Shown piece after piece: positions 1 to 31,163 of a stretch of DNA of 64,000 nucleotides (position 1 is the first letter of the stretch; each line of letters opens with the position of its first letter). This stretch comes from Flaccisagitta enflata (taxonomy: Eukaryota > Chaetognatha > Sagittoidea > Aphragmophora). Under the pieces are notes generated by a model that worked only from the letters and a program-made list of their open reading frames with translations, did no database searches and had not been told where the DNA came from. The stretch spans positions 36,580,001 through 36,644,000 of the forward strand of contig OZ231126.1 of NCBI GenBank assembly GCA_965153355.1, in the 5' to 3' direction. The position numbers were made by a program, and so were the translations under genes.

Positions 1-46
1 CTATACTAAAGTACGTTGCTGAAACTATTCTCCCTTCATTTTGCAG

Positions 47-155
47 GGACACAACTCATGACGCTTTTTTCGTGGATTTCTATCGGAAAGCTGGCGGGGA
101 GCCCCAGTTCGTCAACCATGCCTCTCATTCATATTCCTTCCTGTGCGAAAAGTAA
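47..155 (+). CDS. Terminal exon of a C-type-lectin-like gene (5' part outside window)
   Basis: A pyrimidine-rich tract ending TTTTGCAG precedes a short open exon that ends in TAA. Read in phase 2 it gives about 35 residues finishing HSYSFLCEK. The closing F-[LI]-C-E-K and the preceding N-H-A-S stretch resemble the last strand of a C-type lectin-like domain, which supplies the final disulphide cysteine. The earlier exons would lie left of position 1, so the gene is partial. A related terminal exon in the same phase lies at 1158-1299, so this is one half of a tandem exon or gene duplication. The family call rests on a short motif only; another secreted Cys-containing domain is possible. Confidence 0.35.
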
Positions 156-880
156 TCGGGCTCAGCGCACGTCGGCGTGTCATCCGTACTCCGAAGATAA
201 TCACTGCACCGAACGACATTTAAAATTTTTTGATATGATTCTCTGAATTTGAAATTCTTCTCTGAAATGATTAGTCTATTTAATTCTTCATGAATCATAT
301 GTAATGCTCTTCCACTGCTTCTTTCAGAATACAAATGTTTATTAATTTTATTACAACATCATGTCCTGGTTTAATCTACGGTCACTATCGCTATCAGTCT
401 ATCACGTTCTGTACGTTACACGTTACATGAATCATTAAGGCACCCAATGAGTTGATAAGGCGATTTTTAAATATCTCAAAAACAGATCTGGTAAAGTCTG
501 ATAAAACGTTATAGGCGGTAAACTACTTTTTAGTGTAACACCATGTTATGACGGTGTGTTTTCGAAGGCAACACTGAGGGTTTCAGCTTTGGTCATGGAA
601 CATATGAATAAAAGTGTGTGAGAAATGTATGATTTGCATCTACTACGCGAGAGAGGCCAAATCTAGCCATTGTCATAAAAAACAGTTTTACTGAGAATTA
701 CCTCGATTCCTATTACAATTCCTATTACCTCGATTCCTATTACAATTCCTATTACAATTTTCTCGCTCTCGTTTTTTTTTGTCGAGTTGGAAAATCGGAA
801 ATTTGGGAACAGATTTCGGCGATTTTGGTGATCCTTTTCGCAGCCGGAGCGCAAGCAAGGGAAATTGGGGCCGCCCATGC
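156..880. other. Intergenic or intronic DNA, no gene recognised
   Basis: No reading frame with splice support was seen. Around 700-760 there is a short AT-rich tandem repeat built on ATTCCTATTACA and CCTCG. Confidence 0.5.
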
Positions 881-1006
881 CCATGGTGAGAGTTGGTCTT
901 GCATGAAATGAACGTGATCATCATAAAAAGCGGTTTAGGCGATGCAACTCATCTCAACAATTGTTGTCACGAAAGATTTCTACCTCCCCTTTATTGCCTT
1001 AAACAG

Positions 1007-1077
1007 AATATCGTCCAGCAAGGCCCAATCCCGATCGAGACGAAGAGCACGTGCCTGGTTCAGCCTTACAATATTTC
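1007..1077 (+). CDS. Internal exon of second C-type-lectin-like copy
   Basis: A tract CCCCTTTATTGCCTTAAACAG gives a plausible acceptor, and the exon ends at a strong donor GTAAGT (1078-1083). In the frame that joins the next exon it reads NIVQQGPIPIETKSTCLVQP and on to YNIS. The 80-nt intron that follows (1078-1157) joins in phase 2 to the exon at 1158, so the reading frame continues. The exon start is less certain than its end, because the frame is open further upstream to about 893. Confidence 0.35.
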
Positions 1078-1157
1078 GTAAGTTCTAGAATAATTTATGA
1101 ATTCTATAGTTCCATGACATTTTTTCGATCATATTTCATTTTCATTCACTTCTGTAG

Positions 1158-1299
1158 AGGAACAGACGAGGGCGACGCCTCATGCCTGACTCACTACCGA
1201 AGTGAGGACGTCGAGAAGGGGGCTTATTTCATCAATTACAATGGCCTTAGTGCGTGGCCATTCTTGTGCGAAATATGGCCCAACGGCAACGCGTCTTGA
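1158..1299 (+). CDS. Terminal exon of second C-type-lectin-like copy
   Basis: The acceptor TTCTGTAG at 1150-1157 is followed by a phase-2 exon ending in TGA. It encodes SGTDEGDASC...YNGLSAWPFLCEIWPNGNAS. It aligns with the exon at 47-155: both carry D-A, a Y-R step, and a final SxxxFLCE, and both begin in the same phase. This fits the C-terminal part of a C-type lectin-like domain, in which the Cys of FLCE pairs with an upstream Cys. The second-last cysteine of the canonical fold is not visible. The family assignment is tentative; the splice structure is better supported. Confidence 0.4.
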
Positions 1300-1324
1300 T
1301 GATAATTGATAAGCATGAAGACAA

Positions 1325-1526
1325 CAAGTGACGCGGGGTCACAATATCGTTGCGGACGGGTGGGCAGGGGCATACTACCCCTATCCACACCCCAACCTAC
1401 CTCCAACACTCAAACTTACACAAAAAGTATCTAAAACGCTCGTTTTCAATTCGATCACCATGACGGACGGACGGACGGACGGACGGACGGACAAAGCCTC
1501 TTATAGAGTTGCGTGTCCACAACTAA
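1325..1526 (+). mobile_element. CAAGGCC-CTAA family copy, GTTGCG tag class
   Basis: A diverged head is followed by the tag GTTGCGGAC at 1349-1357, GGGTGGGCAGGGG, a (GACG)n run, the box CAAAGCCTCTTATAGA, and a 3' hairpin GTTGCGTGTCCACAAC followed by CTAA. It is non-coding. Confidence 0.7.
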
Positions 1527-1698
1527 AAAGAGAACAATTTATTTGCAATGTAATGACTATGAATTATTGGGACCGCTGTCCAATTGAATATTCTTAAAGC
1601 AAATGAAAGATGATACCTTATTTACTGAATTTTAACAGACGGAGGCTCAAAACTGTTTTTTTTAGAGGCTTCATCCTTAGATAAAAAGTTGTTTCTTT

Positions 1699-1775
1699 TT
1701 AGGTGCGCCATAGCACCTCTATAGGCAGCTCTGTCTGTTGGTCGGGTGGTCGGTCGGTCGGTCGGTCGGTCACGC
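1699..1775 (-). mobile_element. CAAGGCC-CTAA family 3' fragment, GGTGCG class
   Basis: Read on the minus strand this is the 3' end of the family: a (GACC)n run, then a hairpin with stem AGGTGC/GCACCT, then TAAAAA. The 5' half is not recognisable. Confidence 0.55.
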
Positions 1776-1861
1776 ACGAGTTGAAAATCTCTAAAAGAAG
1801 CAAAAATCACTAGGAATGATTCAGAGCTATGCTAGGATGACTTTTAGATGCACATGTTGGC

Positions 1862-2465
1862 ACCGTCCGTTCAAACTACCGCCAGGTTGTTTTTAGTATT
1901 ACTCTGAGTTTTCCGCTTGTTTTTACTCAGGATGGACTTCCTGAACTAGGATCCAGGCTCAAAGAAATCTTTCTTGTGGCGCCTTCTGAAAAAATTCATA
2001 ATTGATAATTTTTCATCCTATAATGCACCCAGATTTTAAAGGGCTGCTAGAAAACCTTTTAAGATAGCATATTTGAATTCCTGATGAAATTTCCTTTCGT
2101 TTGATAGGTCGCACTATGTATTTTTCAAAAGAGATCAAATTTTCAATTTTTTAGCCACCGTTACTTTTTGTAACGGTGGCTTGAAAATCAAAAATTTTAT
2201 TTTTTTTTATTTCTTTTCAATTCGATCACCATGACGGATGGACGGACGGACGGACGGACGGACCAAGCCTCTAATAGAGTTGCGTGTCGGCAAATGAAAG
2301 GAAATTTCATCAGGAATTCAGATATGCTATCTAAAAATATCTTCTAACTGCCCTAAAAATTCTGATTTCAAAATAAGAGAAAAAACAATCAATTTTGGAT
2401 TTTTTTCAAAAGGCGCGACAAAATTTTTTTTTTAAAGCTGGATTCTTGTTCAGGAGGTCTATATT
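1862..2465. repeat. Foldback repeat related to 60945-62760
   Basis: The segment opens with CCGTCCGTTCAAACTACCGCC and CAGGATGGACTTCC and shares long stretches with 60945-61330, including GATGAAATTTCC and TTTTTAGCCACCGTTAC. It runs into an inverted copy of itself around 2290-2460. A partial CAAGGCC-CTAA family fragment (2222-2310) interrupts it. Confidence 0.6.
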
Positions 2466-2537
2466 GAGTGCAAACAAGCGGAAATATGGGGGAATTCATT
2501 ACAGGAAGACAAAGAAGACTGATATTTAGAATATAAA

Positions 2538-2710
2538 TACACGGCCAATACCAGTTGCGGACGGGTGGGCAGGGGTGGAAATGCGCGTTTTTACCATGAT
2601 GGACGGACCGACGGACCGATGGACGGACCGACGGACAGACGGACAAAGCCTCTTACGGACCGACGGACAGACGGACAAAGCCTCTTATAGAGTTGCGTGT
2701 CCGCAACTAA
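2538..2710 (+). mobile_element. CAAGGCC-CTAA family copy, GTTGCG class
   Basis: The tag CAGTTGCGGAC is followed by GGGTGGGCAGGGG, a (GACG/GACC)n run, and a hairpin GTTGCGTGTCCGCAAC with CTAA after it. An internal duplication repeats the (GAC)n-CAAAGCCTCTTA block twice. The tag matches the hairpin stem exactly: GTTGCGGAC pairs with GTCCGCAAC. Confidence 0.75.
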
Positions 2711-2892
2711 AAAAGGGGTGCTTTATTGTCCAGTGTTGGTTGCCAAACTTGCCATGGAAACACATTTCTATGTTCATGCTAAAGTATCAATGTTTTGACT
2801 TTTGAGAAACTTTTAAGGAAACATTGTCTATAAGAAAATTTGCTACAACTTTCCCCGTATTTCCAAGTCTAGACGACATCTACTGTACATGG

Positions 2893-3633
2893 CAGCTGAG
2901 TTTCCTACGATTCTAAGAAACGTAGGAATCTGGGTTAGAAAGCTTAGGATTCTAAGTTTCCTAACCAACTTAACAATGGGAAATTGAGTTTTTCTCATTT
3001 TAATCCAGAAAGCGCCACTTCAATTTTCCCAATTTTTTTGATGGTTACTAACAACGGGAAGACATCCTGATGCCATAGAATATTAGCGTCGCGTCGCCAC
3101 TCTACTGGTGGAAAAAGTGAAAGAAAAATTTCTACCTAGGTTTCTTACGTTTCTAGGTTTTCTAAGAAGATTTCGCATAGGATTCTAAGAATTCTAGGTT
3201 TTCCAAGATTAACAATGTCAGCGAAAATGAAAATCTTTTCTAACAAAAAAGTGAGTCCACCAATGAAAGGAGCAACAATTTTACAAGGAAGAAAAAATTT
3301 CTATTCTCTCTGATATTGTAAATCCTTGGAAATCTAGAATTCTAAGAAACATAAGCAACTTTAGAACTTTAGAAACCTAAGAAACGTAGGTAGGATTTTT
3401 TCATTCACATTTTTGATCTATTTACAGCAGAGTGGCGATGCTATTCTTTTATGGCATCTGGATTTTGTGCCATCATGGACAATCACTCAAGAAAGGAGAA
3501 AAATCGAAGCAGCGCTTTTTGGGTTATGATAAAAAAACTCACTTTCCCTTTGTAAAATCAGCTAGGAAACCTAAAAACGTAAGCTCTCTAACCCAGAATC
3601 CTAGGTTTCTAAGAATCGTAGGATACCCAGCTG
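2893..3633. repeat. 740-bp inverted-repeat element
   Basis: The left end CAGCTGAGTTTCCTACGATT is mirrored at the right end (AATCGTAGGATACCCAGCTG). Arms of several dozen bases carry repeated GATTCTAAGAAACGTAG motifs, and a second inverted pair around CGTCGCCACTCTACTG lies inside. It is a MITE-like foldback of unassigned class; target duplication is not clear. Confidence 0.6.
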
Positions 3634-3639
3634 CAGGGT

Positions 3640-4350
3640 GAAAGAAGGGAGAAATCAGGATTCTACAGTTTTAATGATTCATCTACTTTCTTCTCTGAAA
3701 CGAAACTGCTCCCATCGCGTCGCTGTGATGAACCTGATCAGGCATCTATCGAGATCTGACGTTCGGGTGTGTCAATATGCAAAACATTAATCCCTGAGAG
3801 TATAACGCTAGGGTATCATGGGGTTAGTCATTTAAATGCCTTCACTGTTTTTCTTTTTTCAAATTTTGGTCATCTTCTGTTTTTTTCAAAAGCCCTGTTT
3901 TGCCCCTAATTTGCATAATGTTGTAATCACATTATCGACTTCTCATTCTTTGCCTTGTATAGTGGGGCATTCCAATTACGAATAGATGATCCGCTTTTAA
4001 GTTTTACAGAAAAGTGTCTCGGTTAATAATATCAACTTCAATGAAATAGTAGAATAGTTATTTTTGGTTGATAAGTTTGTTTCGTGGCGAACGAGTGCAG
4101 ACATTCCATTAGATTTCGATCGCGAAAAAAAAACGGTTGCCAATTGAATTCTGGAAAAAGAAAAACGGCGATAGTCTCAAAATCAAGAGCCCCATCTTGT
4201 GTCAGCGTTATGGTCTCAAATTCAGTTATCACCCGTATATGACACACCTGAATCTGTCATCGTCTAATCCTCTTTGTTCATTCAGAACTCGTGGCGTTTT
4301 CGCATGGAGCGCTAAAGCGTTTGTAAGAAATCGCACAACTTTGATCTAGA
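3640..4350. other. Non-coding DNA, nothing recognised
   Basis: AT-rich sequence with no supported exon. Short reading frames on both strands lack splice or homology support. Confidence 0.4.
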
Positions 4351-4351
4351 A

Positions 4352-4485
4352 CAAGGCCGGATACACGGCTACCCCAGTCGCGTGCGTGCGCAAAAAACGA
4401 ATAAAAGTAATGTGTGACCGACGGACCGACGGACGGACTGACAGACCGACAAAGCGGGGTGTAGAGTCGCGTAGCACGCGACTAA
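4352..4485 (+). mobile_element. CAAGGCC-CTAA family copy, GTCGCG class (compact)
   Basis: A 134-bp copy. The head CAAGGCCGGATACACGGCT leads to the tag AGTCGCGTGC, then a short A-rich section, a (GACCGACG)n run, CAAAGCGGGGTGTAGA, and the hairpin GTCGCGTAGCACGCGAC ending in CTAA. The right stem GCACGCGAC is the exact complement of the tag GTCGCGTGC. Confidence 0.85.
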
Positions 4486-4715
4486 TGATAATCCATTGAT
4501 AGATATCAGAAGACGTATCAAAAGAACCAAGACAAAAAGAAGCAATGAAATGTTTTTATGCATTGTGGATTAGAGAAAGAGGGCGAAATAAAAAAGAAAG
4601 AAGCATCTGCAATAATTTATGCTCATTTGAATGAAATGATAAATCCTTAATCAAAACAAACCTGTACTGAATGATACTTGGTTTAATTACAAAAATCAGT
4701 TTAGATGGTTTTAAC

Positions 4716-4851
4716 TAGAGATGTGGAAGCGGTCAATTTCAATGCCGCTTCCACCGCTTCCGCTTCCGCTTCCGCTTCCATTTTACAGTTTAAATATTAG
4801 TAGCTATCCCATCCTCTAAATTGGAAGCGGTCAATCGCTTCCACATCCCTA
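4716..4851. mobile_element. 136-bp hAT-type MITE with 8-bp target duplication
   Basis: The ends TAGAGATGTGGAAGCGGTCA and TGACCGCTTCCACATCCCTA (reading outward at the left, inward at the right) are inverted repeats. GTTTTAAC flanks it directly on both sides (4708-4715 and 4852-4859), an 8-bp target duplication typical of hAT elements. The middle contains a CCGCTT hexamer run. A relative lies near 32565-32690. Confidence 0.85.
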
Positions 4852-4959
4852 GTTTTAACAGAGATGATAAAGTTAAAAGAGCACAGCTTAAAACGAGAAT
4901 ACTCTTTTTTAGTTGAAAAATTTTCATTACCATTAAAAGCAGTAAAGCCTTATTCACAC

Positions 4960-5640
4960 TATGGATACAGAGAACCGCCAGGAAGTTTTATTCAGTTGGC
5001 ACTGTAGATCTCATCTAGACTTGAGATAGCGGGGGCAAGCATTTAGAATATAAACTAATAAAAGAATGTAAGTTGGTTGCTATGGAAACACATTTCCATG
5101 TATTCCTGCTATAATAACAATATTTTAATAGATTTTTTCAGGGAACATTGCTTAAAATTATCTTGCCCCGTTATCTCAAGTCTAGACAAGAGCTACAGTA
5201 CAACTTTTCCATATTATGTTCTGTAAGCATGTCGCTCGTTTAGCTGTTGCTAGGGGTTGTCACACATGGATGCGCTGCCTTGCAATGGCTAAACTAGCGA
5301 TATTCTTGCAGAATATACTGTGGGAAAGTTGTACTGTAGATCTTGTCTAGACTTGAGATAATGAGGGCAAGCATTATGGAAAAATGAATGAAGCTAGGGA
5401 ACTGATATTTGGATAATAAACTAATGAAATAATGTTTATTGCTCATGATGGTCGGTTGGCATGGAAACACATTTCCACGTATTCCCGCTATAATATGCAC
5501 ATTTTAAGAAATTTTTTGCTCAAAATCTAATTTGCTTCAACTTTCCCACATTGCCCTTGTCTTGCTTGTTTAGCCATTGCCAAGGGTTGTCATACATAGA
5601 TGCTAAGCTAAGAAGAATACATTTTTTTTTCATGCTGGTA
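4960..5640. repeat. Diverged duplicated repeat with X-box-like motif
   Basis: Two diverged copies (about 5000-5210 and 5320-5575) share TGTAGATCT, TCTAGACTTGAGATA, a (C/G)ATGGAAACACATTTCCA core and ACTTTCC. Another relative is at 2730-2890. No coding support. Confidence 0.5.
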
Positions 5641-6209
5641 CACAAAGGAGGGCCTAGATCTTTTTGTTTTGATGTAAGAAATGTATTTTAAATATTTCAG
5701 CACTGTGGATGATCTCATTCGTTCATCATATCACACCTGGGTGGGAAAAGTTCAAAATCATTTTTTCTCAAATCTGAGGCCAGATTCAGATTTCTCATCA
5801 AAAACGTTGAGTAGGAAATGATTTTCATTTCTTTGAGGTAAGTAGAACTACTTTTAAATCACAAAAAATGCCTAGAATAAGGGTTTTTTTAAAAACAAGA
5901 TTTTTTTCAGGTTTTTTTTTTTTTATTGAAAACTTGAAAACTTAAACTTGAAAACAAAACTTTGAAAAAAAAAATATGGCATCTCACTTATTCTGAATCT
6001 GGCTTCAGATTGGAGGAAAAATGATTTTGAAATTTTAGACCCCTTAAGGATAAGCCAATTTTCAGGTGCAATGTGATTAATGGTTAAGAACATCTTTAGC
6101 TGAATTTCTTAGAATACATTACTTGCATCAAAACCAAACCAGGCCCCCAAATCTTTAGCTGAATTTCTTAGAATACATTACTTGCTTCTTTAGCTGAATT
6201 TCTTAGAAA

Positions 6210-6890
6210 ACATTACTTGCATCAAAACCAAACCAGGCCCCCAAAAAAACCCTTAATGAGGATATTATTTTGTGAAAAAAAGTGGGGTGCAATCGATAGG
6301 AAATTGTTTGAATTGCCTAGATCCAAAATCTTGTATTTTCACTTTTTTTCAAAAAACTTAGAAAATTTTTGTGTCGCGCATCAGGGACTAAAAAAAAAAC
6401 ACAAAATATATTTTTTGAAAAATGGTTTTCAAAAGTGGGATGCAATCAATAGGAAATGGTTTGATTTGCCTAGATCCGAAATCCTGTAACCTTATTTTTA
6501 GTCGCGTGCTACGCGACTCTACAACCCGCTTTGTCGGTCGGTCCGTCGGTCCGTCGGTCCGTCGGTCCGTCACACTTTACTTTTTTTTGGTTTTTGCGGT
6601 TTTTGGCCTCACTGCTCCTGCCCAAATGATGGAGTGACCTCAATTATGGCCCCTGCCCACCCGCACGCGACTGGGGTAGCCGTGTATCCGGCCTTGTTTT
6701 TTTCAAAAAAACTGGAAATTCACTGCCAGCCATATTTTAAAAGGAAGTTTAAAGATTCTCCTGGAATTTTTTCAGCTTGATGTGGTTCAAACAAATGCTC
6801 ATAACTTCTAAAGTATTTGAGCCAGAACCTTGAAATTTGAAACGTGCAATATTGAAAGCGCTGAGCAGGTCCATGCAAAAGATTGAGCTA
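6210..6890 (-). repeat. Dispersed repeat also present at 47645-48260
   Basis: Inverted relative to 47645-48260. Shared landmarks are GCACGTTTCAAATTTCAAGG, GGAGAATCTT, TATGGCTG and the repeated GATTTTGGATCTAGG...TTTCCTAT block. It is split by the CAAGGCC-CTAA copy at 6498-6696, so 47645-48260 provides an uninterrupted version of the site. Confidence 0.65.
6498..6696 (-). mobile_element. CAAGGCC-CTAA family copy, full length, GTCGCG class
   Basis: On the minus strand it runs CAAGGCCGGATACACGGCTA, tag CAGTCGCGTGC, GGGTGGGCAGGGG, a section with AGGTCACTCCATCATTTGGG and CAGGAGCAGTGAGGCC, an A-rich stretch, (GACGGACC)n, then hairpin AGTCGCGTAGCACGCGACT and TAAAAA. No target duplication is obvious on comparison with the related site near 47830. 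Confidence 0.85.
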
Positions 6891-7027
6891 CTGACTGACC
6901 TAGGAAAATTTTCGAGTCTAAGTCTATAATAGATACAGAAAGAAGGACAGAAAGAATGAAAGAAAGTAAGAAAAACAATCGAACAAAACGAAAAAGAAAC
7001 AGAACGAGAACGGAAACGGGAAAGGAA

Positions 7028-7137
7028 CAAGGCCAAGTAGGCCAATAAGGTGCGCCGTGTGGATCGTCGAACGAATGCGTTACAGACCAACCGACAGACG
7101 GACACAGCCAGTTATAGAGGTGCGTTGGCGCACCTAA
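7028..7137 (+). mobile_element. CAAGGCC-CTAA family copy, GGTGCG class
   Basis: A 110-bp copy with head CAAGGCCAAGTAGGCCAATA, tag AGGTGCGCC, a short middle, and hairpin GGTGCGTTGGCGCACC followed by TAA. The stem differs from the GTCGCG class at several positions, and the 5' tag carries the same changes. Confidence 0.8.
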
Positions 7138-7334
7138 AAAGGAAAATGGGAAGGGAAAAGCGAAACAAAGCGTGGAAGAGGTCCAAGCGCAAGGAAGAGG
7201 CAATACGGCAAACCGGATTTTCCAGTTTGTAAACGTTTTCAGTAAAGAAAAGTGCTTATTTTGAAAACGCTAGACCACAAAAGGAGTTTCCCTTGCAAAC
7301 TTTTCTACCATCTTCCTCCTCTTGATTGGCCATT

Positions 7335-7415
7335 CAGTCATCATCGTCATCACCGTCGTCATCGTTGTCGTCGTCGTCATCGTCGCCGTCGTCATCATCG
7401 TCGTCATCACCGTCC
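7335..7415. repeat. Imperfect (GTCATC)n trinucleotide repeat
   Basis: A run of TCGTCATCATCGTC-type trinucleotides. A shorter GACGACGA run of opposite sense sits at 7572-7615. Confidence 0.8.
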
Positions 7416-7988
7416 GTACGTTGACAAAAATAAGGAGAAAAAAAAACAGAGGGGCTATTCAACAGGCAAAATCTGTGATTCACGGCATGGGATGGAGTTT
7501 AGCGATCGCAAATTTTGAAAAGATGAATAGATTTCGTCACAGAGGCTTTTTAAAGACGTCCATTTGAGACTGAGCCGACGACGACGATGACGTAAACGAC
7601 GACGAAAGCGACGATCGTCAGTGCAAAGCCTAGCCATTGGCATCGCTCTCGAACTTGAGCCGTCCATGGTTTCAAAACTTTCAATTTTCATTTCTTAAAC
7701 GTAATTATAAGCCTGGCTCTTCTCAACGCACAAAAACAAACAATCTCGTCTCTTGGCTTTTTAGCAAGATATATCATAGAGTCTTTCAGAGTCGTTCAGA
7801 GACGGAACCTGGGATCGGTTTTCTACCCTGAATTTCAAAACATCTCGAGGTGGGTACGCGAAACGTTGAGAGGTTAAGAAAGAATGATGACACACGCACG
7901 ATGCGGTTTCAGGAAATGCCCGTCAAGTCTCGTTACATTAGTTTTTCATTACTGAAAACACGTAAAAACGTTAACACTTAGTTACAGA

Positions 7989-8768
7989 GTGTTTCATGCC
8001 AAATTAGATCCCAGAGAACGATGGCATTGTGTTTCATGTCAAATTAGATCCCAGAGAACGATGCTATTTTGCTTCTAACAAGGCCGGATACACCGCCTAT
8101 ACCAGTCGTGGATGGGTGGGCAGGGGCGGAAATGCGTGTTTTATCCACTTTTCAACTCGATCACCATGGACCGACTAACCAACCAACGGACGGAAAGACA
8201 AAGCCTCTTATAGAGTCGCTAGTCCGCGACTAACAATGCAAAAAAAAAAAATCTGAAAAAAAATTTAGAAAGCACTTTTGTGAGTTTGCATGAGTTTGCA
8301 TGAGTTTGGGTCAAATATCTTGGCCACAACATCAATTTGCATTAAAATGAGCATTTAAAGGAGAAGCTCTTTTAACATAATTTTGATTTTGAAAATTCTT
8401 GTTTGAAGTGCTCTCATTTCTGAATGGCTTGAGCCACAGATTCAAGATTGGTCTCAAATTAATGACAATTTGATAAGCTTTACTTTGAGACCAATCTGGC
8501 ATCTGTAACTCAAGTTGTTTAGAAATGTCAAATGTGAGCACTTTACAGAAGAACTTTTAATATCAAAATTATTTTAAAAGAGCTTGTCCTGAAAATGCTC
8601 ATTTTAGTTCAATTTGATGTTGTGGCCAAGAAATTTGACCCTAACCCATAAAATTTTCTCATAAAAAATTGGAGCTCAAGTGCTCTTTGAATCTTTTTTT
8701 CAGAAATTTTTTTCATTTTTAGAAGCAGAATGGCATCGTTTTCTCATATCTAATTTGGCATGAAACAC
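7989..8768. mobile_element. 780-bp inverted-repeat element (MITE-like)
   Basis: The left end GTGTTTCATGCCAAATTAGA (partly duplicated at 8029) is matched by TCTAATTTGGCATGAAACAC at the right. A further palindromic section lies at about 8325-8650, with GGCCACAACATCAA at one end and TTGATGTTGTGGCC at the other. The CAAGGCC-CTAA copy at 8079-8233 is inserted in the left arm. Confidence 0.65.
8079..8233 (+). mobile_element. CAAGGCC-CTAA family copy, decayed GTCGCGGAC tag
   Basis: The head CAAGGCCGGATACACCGCCT leads to tag AGTCGTGGAT, GGGTGGGCAGGGGCGG, a (GACC/AACC)n run, CAAAGCCTCTTATAGA and hairpin GTCGCTAGTCCGCGAC with CTAA. The tag differs from the stem complement GTCGCGGAC by two C-to-T type changes, consistent with decay. 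Confidence 0.75.
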
Positions 8769-8990
8769 CATGTATTTTTATTCAATTTGACAGTCCACTT
8801 GCACAGTCAGTGGGAGTTAAAACTCGAATCATTATCAATATAAATTGTTACTTGTTTCTTGTTTTCTTGTTTATTTCTTTTCTCTCTGCCTTAAATCTTG
8901 TACCATTGCTCCTATGCACGCTTCACTGCACTAGCTTGGCAATGAATAGTCAACATTTTCATTTTATCCACCAACCGTCGCGATGCATAG

Positions 8991-29247
<20,257 letters not shown>

Positions 29248-30337
29248 TTCTTTTTTCCCTTTTCCCTTTTCCCCTCCTTTTCACTCATACAGTACGCTTA
29301 TATAATCATTATTCATAGAATTCATGACTCATGAGTGTTAGACGAAGGTTCCGTGATGATCCACGATTATGAGTGAATGCATGAGCAAGAGATCGTTTCA
29401 CTGCAGGAGCTTAGAATTGGGGTATTACCCTACACTTTCACAAATAATTAGGTCAAGCGGTTTTTAAATTTTTAAACAAAATAAATGGAAAAATATTGTG
29501 GACAGTACCTACAGTAAGCTTTTCTTGTGCTCTTTTTCTTTCTTTTTTTCGGCAGACTTTTCTAGTCATAGTTTTCTTAGAAATGCATGGGGGAGATTTG
29601 TTTACGAAAAAAATCAAGGCGCAGAATGCCATGGAAACGACCGGATAAAACTCTTACAAATGAAAAGAAAAAAAAAAACAAAAAAAAAAAGGGGAATAAC
29701 GATTTCTCCAAGTGATTCTATAATCATTTCTTATTGGCATGATTAAAAATAACCTACAGCAAGTATTTAATGTTTCTCGAGATTCTTTTTTCTTGCCTTA
29801 AAATCGAAATATGATGGACGGACCGACTGACTGACCCACCAGCTATATGTGCGTGACTCAGTCTACAGTACCCAAATCTTGCGCTTAAAGATATGTTCAC
29901 AAATTATGTAAATTGTTTTGTTATGTAAATTGTTTTTACATTGTTTAACCATAGTAGGCATACATTTAACCTGCATAGTAAACGTACGGTTGATGATATT
30001 CAATCAACAATCAATGTGATAACATAACATTCTGCACAATCGATTAAATGCTTATTTGGAATTGACAGGGAATTACACTCAAGGACGGCTGTATTTACCT
30101 GATTTCGTGGCGTGATTGAAGACGGAATTCATGGTTGCTTTTTTGTTATTTCGAGTGTATTTATTCAAGTGAGCTCGGTAAAATGAGTTTTTATTTTCCT
30201 TTTTTCTCTGTTTAAATTGAAAGAAAGACTTGAAAGCAAGACTTTGCCACAAATGCACCTTTATGTAGGGCTGGCATTTGCTCGGTTGGTCTGTTAGTGC
30301 GAGTTAGACGCATGATTCAAAGAGGAGGGACACTTAT
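29248..30337. other. Innexin 3' flank, no further gene seen
   Basis: Probable 3' UTR begins at 29248. A T-rich and A-rich stretch at about 29520-29700 and a decayed (GACC)n fragment near 29815-29860 are the only recognisable items. Confidence 0.5.
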
Positions 30338-30339
30338 TA

Positions 30340-31163
30340 CACTTTTTTTTATAAGAACCTAGTTTATAAGAACATCAAGGCTTCAAATTACCCCAAAATT
30401 AAGAACATCTTAAGAACATAAGAAGGCTTTAAATCTTGAGAAAAGAATTTCGCTTAAGGTAGTATCTAAATAACATTGATAAAACACTTAAATTTTAGTA
30501 TAATTACGATGATATTATATTGTTTTAATATAATCAGTATAAAAACATCTCTAGACTTTGACATTTAGTATTTGTTTAACAGTATTTAATAAAATTATAT
30601 TCATTATAATTGAATAATAGTATATTGTAAGGTTTCCTGTAATTTCTATACACTCTTTTTTTTATAAGAACCTAGTTTATAAGAACATCAAGGCTTCGAA
30701 TGGCCCCTAAAATTAAGAACATCTTAAGAACATGCTAAGGCTTTGAGTCTCGCGTACAATAATATTGAAAGAACATTGATGAAAAACTTCAATTTTAGTA
30801 TAATAAAGATATTTTATAATTTTGAAATAAATATCTTTAAAATATCTTTTAAAGATTGGCATTTGTTTTAATAATATTTGATAGAAATATATCTAGTTTA
30901 ATTGAGTAATAGTATATTTTAAGGTTTTCTATAGTTTATATGATATCTAAAATTAAAAATGCTCTAAGAATGTTGAAGGCTTCATTTAGCCTTGAAAATG
31001 AGAACACGAAGCCTTCGTAAAAAAATGACGTTCTTATAAAAAAAAAAGAGTGTAGTACTTCAAATTAAAAACGCTTTAAGAACGTTGGAGGCTTCTTTTG
31101 GCCTTGAAAATAAGTACATGAAGCCTTCCAAAAAACAAATGACGTTCATATAAAAAAAAAAGT
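30340..31163. mobile_element. TA-type MITE, outer member of a nested pair
   Basis: The ends CACTTTTTTTTATAAGAACC and the inverse ...TATAAAAAAAAAAGTG are flanked by TA. It is interrupted by its own relative at 30651-31051. Internal landmarks are AAGAACATCAAGGCTTC and GAAGCCTTC, in inverted sense. Confidence 0.75.
30651..31051. mobile_element. TA-type MITE, inner member of a nested pair
   Basis: CACTCTTTTTTTTATAAGAA at the left and its inverse at the right, ending AAAAGAGTG, flanked by TA on both sides (30649-30650, 31052-31053). A third, shorter relative ends at about 63677 with AAGAGTG then TA. Confidence 0.8.
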
